Of a stretch of 64,000 bases of DNA, positions 9,870 through 21,189 are shown piece by piece. Both the position numbers and the translations under genes were made by a program. Positions within the stretch are counted from its first letter, which is position 1. Each line of letters opens with the position of its first letter. Source of the DNA: Bolinopsis microptera (lineage: Eukaryota > Ctenophora > Tentaculata > Lobata > Bolinopsidae); assembly GCF_026151205.1 (NCBI RefSeq), contig NC_087075.1:8607303-8671302 (forward strand), read 5' to 3'. The notes below the pieces were generated by a model. That model did not search any database. It was given only the letters and a program-made list of their open reading frames with translations, and was not told where the DNA came from.

Positions 9870-12345
9870 GGCCATCACATCTTCTGACCACCCCATAGCG
9901 AAGTAGAGTCTCGCTCGTTGCGCCAGCACAGCAGAGAGTTCGTATTTGGAGGAGTATATCCCCTGATCGGCAGCTTATCAGGGAGAGACAACATGAACTT
10001 TGTGAGCTTATCTTTGAAGTGCTCTAGATCTTGAATGACATTCAGATGGTAGGGGATTGCATTCCACAAGTTAGGTCCCTGAACTGCAAATGAGTTGTCA
10101 AACAAGGTGAGGTTTGCTGTTGAACTGGTTCTACGTTTTGATGGAATTACTGCAAGGTTTCCAAGCCTTGGGCGTGAAACAAATAGAACGTTCAGATCAT
10201 TGCTGGTCTTTCCGTGGAGGATTTTCCACATATGGAGAATGATGAATCGCTCCCGCCTTCGTTGAAGAGACATCAGAGATAGATAGACCAGGCGATCCCA
10301 GTAGTGGATATCGCGCATTCCTGATATTCTGGCGTTGAATGCTTTCTGTACACTCTCCAGTTCTTGGATATCGCTCATTGTTGAGGGATGCCATAATGGA
10401 CAGCAATAGACTTCGAACCATTGATTTGTATAGCGTCAGCATGATGGAGTGAGATCGTGTGTGAAATACACTGAGAACCCATGATGCTTTTTGGCGAGCT
10501 TTATCTGCAATGGCTCGTGTGTGAGGGGACCAAGAGAGATCACTTGACACTATGACGCCTAAATCTCTGAGCTGATGTACTGGCTCAAGTGTATTGTCTT
10601 TGGAAACTGTGTATTGATAATGTTCAACCACAAATGGAAGCTCAGATAGTACATATTGGTGGTTGAATTTGTGACACATGTACTCAAATTTGTCTTTGTG
10701 AAGGGCCATATTATTTCTTTCAGACCAATCAATGACATTTTGCAGATCTTTTTCATGGAGGAGCTTGACGTCATGCTCTGATTTGATAGCAATGGATATG
10801 CGAGTGTCATCAGCAAAACATCGAATTATAGAGTGCATGATACAATGTTCGATATCATTGATAAAAATCAAGAAAAGGATCGGCCCCAAAACCGTACCTT
10901 GTGGAACTCCGCTGATTATCAATGCAAGGATGGACAGATGACCGTCAACAAAAACTGCTTGTTTCCGGTCTGAGAGGAAAGATTCTATCCACTTTATGAT
11001 TTTAGGATGGATTCCATAGAGTTGGAGCTTTCTCAGTAGAAGTTTGTGATCTACCTTATCGAAAGCCTTGGCATAGTCGAGGTATATTGAATCAAAATCT
11101 GAATTGTTGCTCAGAGAATCCAAAACATCATCAAAATGGTGGAGAAGTTGAGTAAGGCAACTCCGGCCAGATCTAAATCCGCGCTGCTTACTACATATGA
11201 GGTTATTGATCTCCAAATAGTTTAACAGCTTTTTTCTTATCACCCTCTCGTATACTTTAACCACATGAGAGGTGAGTGATATAGGTCGGTAGTTAGCTGG
11301 TTTGGCTCGACTATCCTTCTTGTGGAGAGGAAACACGTGTGAGAACTTATAGAAACTAGGGACCTCCCCAGTAACTAAAGAGCGGGACCAGATGATGTGC
11401 ATTGGTACTGCTAGGGCTTTCTTGCAGTTCTTGAGAAGGGTGACTGGAATTTCGTCAGGACCTGATGCAGCATTAGGTTTGATGTCTTCAATGGCCTTAA
11501 TGATGTCTTCCACGGAGAAATTCAGCATATCGTCAGTAAAAAGATGCTTGATTGGAGGGGGACTGAAAGAAGCATAGTCGATCCGAGTTTTCGAAGGATC
11601 ACTGAATACTGACAAGAACTGATTCTGCAAGAGGTTGGCAATGTCTTTTGGATTTGATTTGATGGCACCGTTTCCATCAAAAAGCATGCTGATGTTGCTT
11701 TTCTTCTTCGAAAATTTCTTAGCGTAACTATAGAAATACTTGGGACTTTCTTTTACCTTGCTTACGGCTTGCTGTTCACGGTACAGGAGATCCTGGTTGA
11801 TGGCATCACGAATATCCATATGAGCAAGAGCAACTTAGAGCAAGTTTCCGGTTCAAAGATTCAATCTGTGTGGGAGGGCTATGTGGATTACTTTTTGCAA
11901 CCTCTAGCTGGGTTTGAAGCTTTCGTTTTCTGCGAGAGGGGATGCGCACAGATGAGCGAGTTTGGGTTTTGGGAGGGATCTTCTTCGGACAGCCAATCTG
12001 ACAGATTTGTAGAGTAAAAAGAGTGAATAGCTCTGGAGAATCCTCTTTGTCGTATAGGTTGATGAGTTGAGCCCAGTCAACAGATGAGAGCATGTCATTG
12101 ATCGATGAAAAATCTGCTTTATTAAAGTCTAAGCTTTTAAACGAAGAATCAATGAAATCCGGATGATCTGAATGAGTAGGAGAACAAGGATTGTAAGACA
12201 AAAATATTTCTACACGTCTGTGATCTGATAGTGGAGTGTCCGAAATAGAGACGTGAGAAACTAGATCCTCTGAGTTTGAAATGTACAGATCTAATACATT
12301 TCTGAGTCTGGTGGGTTCCAGCACATGTTGAGTACATAGACTCAG
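9870..12345 (-). pseudogene. 5'-truncated, frameshifted non-LTR retrotransposon (LINE)
   Basis: Minus-strand remains of a LINE second open reading frame. About 12340-11810 encodes the end of the endonuclease (TPLSDHRRVEIF, the SDH motif). About 11819-10410 encodes the reverse transcriptase: NYRPISL, LDYAKAFDKVDH, GVPQGTVLGPILF and the catalytic FADDT. About 10378-9875 encodes the C-terminal domain. Frame changes lie near 11815 and 10410. The N-terminal part of the endonuclease and any ORF1 are missing. The 5' edge coincides with the terminal repeat of the MULE at 12353; matching LINE sequence was not found beyond the MULE. Confidence 0.9.
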
Positions 12346-12352
12346 GGTAATC

Positions 12353-14285
12353 GTACTGTAGTGCGACACGTACTCTAGTGTGACAAGTACTCTAGTGCGA
12401 AGTCCGACAAAAACACCCTCTGTCGCACTACGATCCAGGTAGCGTACTCTAGTGCGACAAAATATCCTGTTTTATTTCCAAGTTCAGGTTACATCTTATC
12501 CTTCTTATAATGTGTAAGCAGTGATTTGTAGAGTTACGTTAATATATTGTAGTATGAACTTTTATTCGGAGAATTTTATATTATAGTATGAATTTGTGGT
12601 CAGAGAGTTAGATAGGGAGGATAATAAAGTTAGCAAGTAGCATAATTGATAAATGAAGTCAGGGAGACCATGGAGTCCTTAGAATTGTAGCTTCATCTAA
12701 TTCATTCATTTAATTAAAACCAAACTTCGTCGGGACACCTTGACTTGGAACAATGAATCTTTTGTTAGAAGATAAGACCAGCTGCTCAAGGTGGGAAGGG
12801 CGCACGTGAGGAGATAGGGTGAAAAAGCACGCACTGAGCACTATAAATAGTAAAAAGCTTGGAGAAGCAAGGATAGCTAGTTTGCCCTTTCTGAGGGGGG
12901 TCATTGATGCCGGACACCTTGGATCCAGGAACCGTTACGTTAGGGTCCTGGAGAGAAGGTTGTCACGGTCCATTATAGATAGTGGAGCTGTGCTCCGGTA
13001 CCTGCCTGGCTTAGATGTAGACGAGGGGGTGGTAGTGTTACCACAACTGGGCTCTGGACGAGCGGGCTAATATACCAGGCGTTGAGCTTCGAGTGCTGTA
13101 GAGGTCTTGTAAGAGTAGATTAAGGGCAGAATCCCGTTAGGCACGGTCAACAGGGGTTGACCGTGAGGGGGAAGTAGGCAGAATAGGGCGTAATATAGCC
13201 AGACGACGGGGTGGTCTTGGAACCACAGCGGGGCTCTGGAAGAGCGGGCTGATATACTAAGACACTAGGCGTTGTGCTGCAAGGGCTGTAGAAGTTATTT
13301 AAGGGTAGCGTAATGTAGAGGTATATTTTATTGTAGTCGATTTGTAATCCTTTTGATCTTATCCGAGTTGTTTCCTATTAGTTATCTTGTTTTCATTGGT
13401 CTGCAAACTTAATTAAATACAAATAACTACGAACTTAAAAGCAAGTGTCCACTGCTTACAAATGGACCATTAACTATTAAGTGATTCGTCGGGTCGGTTC
13501 ACGTCACTTATTTCGAAGTGATCTTGTGGACCCGATTCGTCGGTGTATTTCGAAGTAATCCACTGATAATAATTCCTTCGGGTCAGTTCAAGCCACGTAT
13601 AATGCAGTATGTGATCCACTGAGTGACTCGTAAGAAGCATATGATCCTAATACCTATCACACCCATCGTATGAAGGTATATCTCCGATTGGGATAACAAG
13701 TTCTCTTGTATTTGGAGTCGAACCTCAATCTGTCATGAGTGACTACGAGAGAGCCCTGATCAACGCTGTGGAGACAACCTGTCCCACTACTACCAAGAGA
13801 GGATGTTTCTTCCACCACAAGCAAGCACTTTGGAGGAAGATGCAGCAGCATGACCTAGTCCCGGAATACAACGCAGAGAACTCAGCAGTACGGAAGTACT
13901 TTCAGATGATCGGTTCAGATAACCAACATTGCTGAGGGTTGGCACAACGGTTTTCGATCCTTAAGGGGCTGCACCAACCCTACTATCTAGCGATTTATCG
14001 ACGTCCTGAAGAAGGAGCAGGATCTAACCTAGTGGAAGATCAACCAGAAGATGCTCAGACAACCACCTCCTCTCCTCGCCGATGCATAGTAAACATTGTA
14101 TTGCGATGCCAAATTTTATTGAATATGTAAAGTATTTTGTCGCACTTTAGTTCGTGTCGCACTGCAGTCCAGGTAGCGTACTGTCTTACTGTAGTGCGAC
14201 AGTGTCGATCTTGAAGGTTTCGCACTAGGGTACGTGTCGCACTAGGGTACGTGTTCGCACTAGGGTACATGTCGCACTACAGTAC
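12353..14285. mobile_element. Mutator-like (MULE) DNA transposon, degenerate
   Basis: The terminal inverted repeats begin gtactgtagtgcgaca on both sides and contain further copies of gtacyctagtgcgac, three or more within each ~110-150 bp end. Inside, the plus strand encodes remains of a MULE transposase (see 13735-14130). The region between also carries two copies of a gggctctgga.gagcgggct motif. No convincing 9-bp target duplication was found at the edges. Confidence 0.75.
13735..14130 (+). pseudogene. MULE transposase remnant
   Basis: The first frame gives RGCFFHHKQALWRKMQQHD with flanking residues typical of the MULE DDE domain. From about 13925 the next frame gives NIAEGWHNGFRSL, the AEGWHN motif that surrounds the last catalytic glutamate. 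A frame change and at least two stop codons show that it is dead. The N-terminal DNA-binding part was not recognised, so this is a fragment. Confidence 0.8.
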
Positions 14286-15140
14286 GGGAACCGTTGGAAT
14301 TTGTGTTACCTGGACAATTAGATTACCAGTCTGTTATAGGACTAAGAGTATATTATAGTCACTATTGTGACGGTACATTAGGACTAGACAGAAACAAAGT
14401 GTGAAGGGCCTGAACGGAACCCCTCGGATTTAGTTCCTTGTTTAACACTGCCGAACAGCAAGGACATTCGCCGAGTTCTCCATAGGAGTATAATATAGGA
14501 CTATATACTTATATACAGATATACTGATTTAGTCCTACTCCTTTTTAATTTTATTTTACTTTGACTGGGATAAGCCGGTACGTTATTATCAGACCCTTCT
14601 GTACGTTAGAAACTGATACCAAAAAGAGTTCCAAATTGCTAATTTTCGTACGTATCGATTTTATCTGCTCTTTGAGCTGGCTCGCTGGCTTTCTATTCAA
14701 TTAGTGGAGAGAGCGCGATCTTTGCCTTATGATTGCACCGTGTTCTGAGACCTAGACATCGTTACTGGAGAGCGATTTTGGCTAAGTATCAGCACTATGT
14801 TTTGAGGCAACTTTTTTTTTTTTTTTTGGTTTGTTCAGGGAGCAGGCTTGCCACATAGGTCCAGGAGTACCGAACGTTTAGGCAGGGTGCTAGGTTATGG
14901 AACACACTCAACTAGTATAGGTAGTCTGAGAGACGAGAGTCCGAAAATCTCCAAAAGGAGATGTCATCAGAGTGTGATCCACTGCCTGACTAACCTGTGG
15001 GTAGAGTTCATTAGACTCTATAATGATGACAGGTAGTATCTTCTGTATGTTGCTGAGATCCAGTGTCCATGGTACCTATTTTTGAAGTAGTTGGAAGAAG
15101 GATAATTGATAATATTGAAACCACTTTCTACAAATTAAAC
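14286..15140. other. Unassigned sequence with a T17 run
   Basis: No gene recognised. It contains a run of about 17 T at 14812-14828. A 62-codon open frame at 14848-15036 has no recognisable domain. Confidence 0.35.
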
Positions 15141-15193
15141 TGATAAATAAAATAAAAATTCAAAAACCAATAATAAATATAAGGATAAATACC

Positions 15194-16249
15194 TTGACTG
15201 AAATAGTGAATGTCTCTGAAGAAGGAGAGATGATAAAGCATGATACGACACGGTATGTTGAAAGAAAGCCTGTGTCTGATGAAGGAGACACGATAAAGCA
15301 TGATACGACACGGTATGTTGAAATAAAGCCAGTCTCTGAAGAAGGAGAGACGATAAAGCATGATACGACACGGTATGTTGAAAGAAAGCCTGTGTCTGAT
15401 GAAGGAGACACAATAAAGCATGATACGACACGGTATGTTGAAAGAAAGCCTGTGTCTGATGAAGGAGACACGATAAAGCATGATACGACACGGTATGTTG
15501 AAATAAAGCCTGTTTCTGAAGAAGGAGAGACGATAAAGCATGATACGACACGGTATGTTGAAAGAAAGCCTGTGTCTGATGAAGGAGACACGATAAAGCA
15601 TGATACGACACGGTATGTTGAAAGAAAGCCTGTCTCTGAATAAGGAGAGACGATAAAGCATGATACGACACGGTATGTTGAAAGAAAGCCTGTGTCTGAA
15701 GAAGGAGAGGCGATAAAGCATGATACGACACGGTATGTTGAAATAAAGCCTGTCTCTGAAGAAGGAGAGACGATAAAGCATGATACGACACGGTTTGTTG
15801 AAAGAAAGCCAGTGTCTGATGAAGAAGACACGATAAAGCATGATACGACACGGTATGTTGAAAGAAAGCATGTGTCTGATGAAGGAGACACGATAAAGCA
15901 TGATACGACACGGTATGTTGAAAGAAAGCCTGTCTCTGAATAAGGAGAGACGATAAAGCATGATACGACACGGTATGTTGAAAGAAAGCCTGTCTCTGAA
16001 GAAGGAGAGACGATAAAGCATGATACGACACGGTATGTTGAAATAAAGCCTGTCTCTGAAGAAGGAGAGACGATAAAGCATGATACGACACGGTATGTTG
16101 AAAGAAAGCCAGTGTCTGATGAAGGAGACACGATAAAGCATGATACGACACGGTATGTTGAAATAAAGTCTAATGAAGTAAGTCAGACAAGCAAACGCTT
16201 CAGGTTAAATGGAGATATAAGTCGTCTCCATCCCAGAAATAATGAATGA
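15194..16249 (+). pseudogene. Possible repeat-protein exon: sixteen 60-bp units, broken by two stops
   Basis: Sixteen units of exactly 60 bp encode a 20-residue repeat of the type VSDEGDTIKHDTTRYVERKP. Units come in two main classes that differ conservatively: D..D versus E..E, and VERKP versus VEIKP. The frame is open from about 15140 to TGA at 16247-16249 and ends in a non-repeat tail (SNEVSQTSKRFRLNGDISRL). It is broken by two identical GAA-to-TAA changes at 15641-15643 and 15941-15943, which look like duplication of one mutated unit. A consensus donor (gaa|gtaagt) sits just after the repeats. It could be an exon of a decayed gene or a purely structural tandem repeat. All three antisense frames are open too, so openness alone is weak evidence of coding. 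Confidence 0.45.
15200..16165. repeat. 60-bp tandem array with covarying hairpin
   Basis: Each unit contains either gtgtct-8 nt-agacac or gtctct-8 nt-agagac. Both variants keep a six-base-pair stem; two further units have G-T wobbles (gtttct/agagac and gtctct/agagat). Only the unit at 15661 has a mismatch. Confidence 0.9.
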
Positions 16250-16338
16250 TGACCCAGTGTAAAATTGCAGAAATCGGCCTAAAATAACAGATACTAAAAG
16301 CAGTTAAAAAGTGACAGTATTCAAACACAAGGAAATTT

Positions 16339-17215
16339 AATAACATAGAACGTAACAAGGAATATCTTCCAAACGGAGTTTTCTTAGAGGGTGAGAGGTT
16401 CTTTAATAAGAGTAAGACCTAATGATTAAAATTAACCGGACTGCTAGCGAGGAATCGAGAGTGGGAATAAAATAAAAGCGAAATAAATTCTAAGATAACG
16501 AAAAAGTGGTACAGAAAGCTAATGTCCTAACACGGAGTCTAAGAAAAACCTGTGAACCAAATAAGCAGAATGGCACCCGTGCATGAAGTGTTAAAATAAA
16601 TACCGTTCTAGAATGCCTGCGGAGGCATTTTACTCCTTTATAATGCATTATGCACGTGTTAGAAAATTTAGTAAAATTCTAATAACATAGAACGTAACAA
16701 GGAATATCTCCAAACGGAGTTTTCTTAGAGGGTGAGAGGTTCTTTAATAAGACCTAATGATTAAAATTAACCGGACTGCTAGCGAGGAATCGAGAGTGGG
16801 AATAAAATAAAAGGGAAATAAATTCTAAGATAACGAAAAAGTGGTACAGAAAGCTAATGTCCTAACACGGAGTCTAAGAAAAACCTGTGAACCAAATAAG
16901 CAGAATGGCACCCATGCATGAAGTGTTAAAATAAATACCGTTCTAGAATGCCTGCGGAGGCATTTTACTCCTTTATAATGCATTATGCACGTGTTAGAAA
17001 ATTTAGTAAAATTCTAATAACATAGAACGTAACAAGGAATATCTCCAAACGGAGTTTTCTTAGAGGGTGAGAGGTTCTTTAATAAGACCTAATGATTAAA
17101 ATTAACCGGACTGCTAGCGAGGAATCGAGAGTGGGAATAAAATAAAAGGGAATTAATAAATTCTAAGATAACGAACAAGTGGTACAGAAAGCTAATGTCC
17201 TAACACGGAGTCTAA
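16339..17215. repeat. Satellite with ~334-342-bp period, about 2.6 copies
   Basis: Units start with aataacatagaacgtaac at 16339, 16681 and 17015. Each complete unit carries a small hairpin, aatgcct-gcgg-aggcatt, and the palindrome ataatgcattat. The third copy breaks off at 17215, where the GC-rich foldback element follows. No coding potential was seen. Confidence 0.9.
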
Positions 17216-17229
17216 GCAAGTTGACTAAA

Positions 17230-17705
17230 CTCAGCTCATGCAATAAACACCGCCGCACATTGTAGCGCGATGCACTACTGGGTCGCGCGCGCATCCAATA
17301 ATTGATAATGCTTATCGCAACCTTCGGTAGATCGGCAAAATGCATCACTTTGATTCACGATATCAATTGTCATACGTTGTATGACCCGCCGCGCACGAAG
17401 TGCGCGGCTCCCCCTGTAGCGTCGAAGACGCTACACTATAGTGAAGCGACCGTGGGGGTCACCACGTGATACAAGATATAAGATACAAGATATCAATCCT
17501 TCGCATTTCGCCGATCTGCACCTGTGGTTGCGAGAAGCATTATTTGATGCGCGCGCGACCCAGTAGTGCATCGCGCTACAACGCCGCACAGGACGACTTT
17601 GTATCACGTTGCGACCCCCACGGTCGTTTCACTATATCGTCTTGCGATACAGGGGGAGCCGCGCACTTCGTGCGCGGCGGGTCATACAACGTATGACAAG
17701 GACAA
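17230..17705. mobile_element. GC-rich foldback element with GAA-loop hairpins
   Basis: Two segments (E, about 17265-17355, and F, about 17360-17465) are repeated in inverted orientation at about 17485-17580 (E') and 17595-17698 (F'), in the order E F E' F'. F carries perfect hairpins: gccgcgcacgaagtgcgcgg with its closing c, and gtagcgtcgaagacgctac. A lone E copy is inserted at 17997-18116. It is probably a compound non-autonomous transposable element. Confidence 0.65.
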
Positions 17706-17759
17706 CTATTGTGCAAAAAAACTGCTGCTGACTGTGATTGTTGCTAACTGCTGTCGCAG

Positions 17760-18557
17760 ATCGATTTCACAACCAAAAGGCCTTTTCACAAGAATTTTCT
17801 TAAAATTTGGGCGAGCGATTTATATTATTAGTAGGAGCGTCCTAATTGACAATTGTGGTGATGTGTTGGTTGTCGAATATGTCATTGACAGAGAGGTAGT
17901 AGTCCTGAAAATATTGACCTCTGATTTGGGCAATAGCTCAAGCTGGACACTGTCCAAGGAAGTGTGAGACAGTTTCCTCTCCGCACATGATAGGACTTGA
18001 TTGACGATGTCAATCCTTCGCAGCTCGGTGAGGCACAGTGGTGCATTTCGCCGATCTACCGAATGCGAGAAGCATTATTTGATGCGCGCGCGACCCAGTA
18101 GTGCATCGCGCTACAAGATAGGACAAGCACTGGTGTATGATTTGCAAATGGTGTGAAGGTGCATTTGTTTAAGCCGCAGTGACCCGTGATGAGGTGAACT
18201 GCAGTTCTGTAATTTTGTCTGTTGTTGTAGTGTAGTGTTGAGGTTTTTGATGATGTTGGCGTGCTTGTGGCCGAATGTCAGTTTGGTGTGTTTGGGATTA
18301 ACGGGTGATACTCGTAAAATATTTGTTCCGTAAAATATCTGGACCGTCGACGAGTCCAACTCGGCGCGCGTCCTGGTAGGTTGTAAACCTACAAGTCTGG
18401 GACCGTCAGTTAACCAAGTTTCCTGATTCAGTCTGTTGACTTTGTTGTCGATTTGACGTTCGATGTAGGATTGTGGAATTGGACACTTCAAAGTAGATTC
18501 ACTGATTGTACCAATGACCAAGCTTGGCCAGCTCATCTGCTTTTTTCGTTCCCCCAC
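17760..18557 (-). pseudogene. LINE 3' fragment (RNase H-like end), split by an insertion
   Basis: The minus strand from 18557 encodes a TWLTDG-type RNase H segment, and near 18190-18125 SLRLKQMHLHTICKS followed by SACPI. After a 120-bp insertion, 17990-17930 continues as MCGEETVSHFLGQCPA. This is the zinc-binding C-terminal tail typical of Jockey/I-type LINEs with RNase H. Degenerate upstream. Confidence 0.7.
17997..18116. mobile_element. 120-bp insertion with perfect 8-bp target duplication
   Basis: Flanked by gataggac at 17989-17996 and again at 18117-18124. Deleting the insert plus one copy restores the LINE reading frame exactly. The insert is another copy of segment E of the element at 17230-17705. 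Its ends are ttga..acaa, with only weak terminal inverted repeats. Confidence 0.8.
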
Positions 18558-18633
18558 AATCCGATGTGTGCTGCAATTAAATCCATCGTATCTCTAGCGC
18601 GCTAGCGTGTTGTTGGATCCGAGTGCATTATCA

Positions 18634-18970
18634 CAGTGCTGGCAAGCACGAGCGGTGTCTTTATTGGGGGTATACTATGTAGTACCCCCTTTATTATTCT
18701 ATCCCCTTTACTATTATACCCCCTTTACACCCCCTTTGGTACACGTCGGAAGCCTCTTTCGTGCACGCGAAGCGTGCACTCCGGCCGGAGGCGGCGGCCG
18801 AAGGCCGACGCCTCCGGCAGGAGTTTTTCAGGCATTAAGACTCATCAGAAGTCGTTCAGCAGATTTATTTTTAGTTCAAAATATTCTAATTTGATGTCAA
18901 AGATGTCAGAAATAAGAAATAGTTATGTTGAGATTTTTAAAAAATTTGCATAAAATACTCGCCAGCACTG
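18634..18970. mobile_element. Short element with CAGTGCTGGC terminal inverted repeats, left copy
   Basis: Ends cagtgctggcaag and ctcgccagcactg are inverted. It contains repeated stretches of the type ccccctttactattatac and a GC-rich patch (18760-18810) with two GAA-loop hairpins, gtgcacgcgaagcgtgcac and ggccgaaggcc. An inverted copy without the GC-rich patch is at 20764-21035. The CAGTG ends resemble hAT elements, but an exact 8-bp target duplication is not seen. Confidence 0.6.
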
Positions 18971-19193
18971 TTATACGAAATTCGGTAAAAAACCCGAAAT
19001 CGCCATATTCAGGTGCCTTAAAAACCATGTTAAAATTGAGTTAGAGATCTGAAACTTTGCAGGGCGTCTAGACGTTGACCTAATCGACTGTAAAAAAAAG
19101 TTTCAAGTTTCAGGAGCATCGGGAAATTGGTTTTCTAGAACCCCTGTTTTACGACAGATTGTCGTGATATATACATACATATATATATACATA

Positions 19194-19690
19194 TTTGACC
19201 AAAACCCATAATCATGGGTAGAGTGGACCGCTGCCAGTGTCTCTCTTTCCCAAACAAAAGGAAATGATATTAATTTGATTGACCGTTCTCAAATGCAAAA
19301 TGATACCGAGAATGAAATCGGTCGCTCGCTTTTCCCATTCATTCACGGCTTTCGAATTGTAATAAGTTTCGATTGATTACATCAATCAGATGCTGTAAAA
19401 ATCTCTTTGGGTTGCGTTCGGGTCGATACCTAGTATTTCGGGGTAAGGGTGGTAGTTACTACTGCTGAAGTTTATTGAATCTTTATTGCCGAGTACAGCT
19501 GCCTTTGGGTAGTTTTTCTTAGTCTATTACAATTGTAAATGAATGGGAAAAGCGAGCGACCGATTTCATTCTCGGTATCATTTTGCATTTGAGAACGGTC
19601 AATCAAATTAATATCATTTCCTTTTGTTTGGGAAAGAGAGACACTGGCAGCGGTCCACTCTACCCATGATTATGGGTTTTGGTCAAATAT
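19194..19690. mobile_element. Foldback element D, left copy
   Basis: The arms start ccaaaacccataatcatggg and end with the complement. Arms are about 170 bp and include gaatgaaatcggtcgctcgc and its inverse, with a short spacer. The second copy is at 22076-22436. Confidence 0.75.
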
Positions 19691-20560
19691 CATCTATTTT
19701 TGATTATAATGTCAGGGTACTTTATAAAGTCAAAATATAAACTGATATCTTCATTAATAAGGAGGAAGTTTCAACGATTTCGAAATTTTTCCTTTAAAAA
19801 CATTTCCTTGTGTTTAGGTAAGCATATCGGTCGATCACTGACTGAATATGCCACTTAATACTCATTCAAGTTGGCATTAAATTCATATATAATGACATTA
19901 AACTGTCGTGGCAAAGCAGAATTTGTTGGAAATCACGAATGAGCAAAATTCTCACCTTTCGCGCGTGCAAACTTTGAGCGGACGTTGCGTGCGCATCCAA
20001 TATTGAATCGCCGTAAACTTTTGCATGTAATTGTTTTATATATAGTTTGATAAGCATGCAAAGTTTCTAAGTATTTCAAGAAGAATTGTAATCACAACGG
20101 CACTCTAAAGTTGACAGAAAATGACGAAAACAGCAATTTTCAGTGATTTTAGCGATTTTCTATCAATTTGGGCGTGTCCCCACGTGTGCAACTTTTCGAT
20201 TTTCAACTTTAAAACTAGCCTAATGCACAATTTATACCTATAGGAAGCAGAACTGAGCTCCACAACTCAAGGCATGGCCCAACACCAGAGAATACTAAAT
20301 CGCAAAATTGACGTTTTTATAAAATAATTCTTCAAAAAAGCACAAACTTCAATGACGAATATCTTTATGAAGGAGCAAGCTAGAAAAACTTTCCGGTAGA
20401 TTTTCAGAATGCTTGAACAATTATCTAAGGTAAAAATTTCCTCAGATTTTGAATACAATTACTTTTTAATGGTGTAAAATCATTTTTAAAAGTTATTACT
20501 TTGTCAAAAATCAAGTTTTAAAAACGGTTAACTTGATGACGTCATCAAAGGGTGTTCATG
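19691..20560. repeat. Left arm of a large inverted repeat
   Basis: Inverted match to about 21190-22075, for example gggcgtgtccccacgtgtgc here against gcacacgtggggacacgccc there. Near the inner end of each arm lies the palindrome tgatgacgtcatca. Short open frames within it are shadows, not genes. Confidence 0.8.
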
Positions 20561-20763
20561 ACGTCAAATACGACAATCTGTCGTAAAACAGGGGTTCTAG
20601 GAAACCCACTTCCCGATGTTCCTGAAACCTGAAACTTTTTTTGCAGTCGATTTGGTCAACGTCTAGACGCCCTGAAAAATTTCAGATCTCGAACTCAATT
20701 TTAACATGGTTTTTAAAGCACCTGAATATGGCGATTTTGGGTTTTTTACCGAATTTCGTATAA

Positions 20764-21035
20764 CAGTGCTGGCGAGTATTGTATGCAAATTTCTTAAAAA
20801 TCTCAACATAACTATTTTTTATTCCTGTCATCTTTGACATCAAATTAGAATGTTTTGAACTAAAATAAATCTGCTGAACGACTTCCGATGAGTCTTAATG
20901 TCTGAAAAACAGGCTTGTAACGTGTACCAAAGAGGGTATAATAGTAAAGGGGGTATAATAGTAAAGGGGGTATAATAGTAAATGGGGTACATAGTATACC
21001 CACAATAAATGCAACGGTCGTGCTTGCCAGCACTG
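20764..21035. mobile_element. CAGTGCTGGC element, right (inverted) copy
   Basis: Inverted copy of the element at 18634-18970, lacking its GC-rich patch and with gggggtataatagtaaa repeated. Homology with the left copy continues past the element (20565-20763 against 18971-19165), so it was duplicated with its flank. Confidence 0.65.
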
Positions 21036-21189
21036 TGATATATATTCAGGGATAGACGCTTTGCCAGTGAATTATAGCCTGTATTTAAGTGTCCGTAGAT
21101 TCTAAAGTATAAAAGATACAGCCATTTCGGACCACAGGTCTTGAAGATAATTGTTTAGACTTTAGTTTACATTATGTTAAAAAGTAATT

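Noticed and set aside
12353-12400. Clear 9-bp MULE target duplication
   Set aside because: The flanks gggtaatcg and cgggaaccg are too different to call.
14286-14460. Missing N-terminal endonuclease of the LINE beyond the MULE
   Set aside because: Minus-strand frames here have stops and no endonuclease motifs.
15270-15320. Hammerhead ribozyme suggested by CTGATGA in the 60-bp repeat
   Set aside because: CTGATGA overlaps the gtgtct stem, the GAAA core is in the wrong place, and half of the units lack the motif.
15128-16151. Three overlapping antisense open frames of 323-338 codons
   Set aside because: They are open because the array period (60 bp) is a multiple of three; the translations are simple repeats with no recognisable domain.
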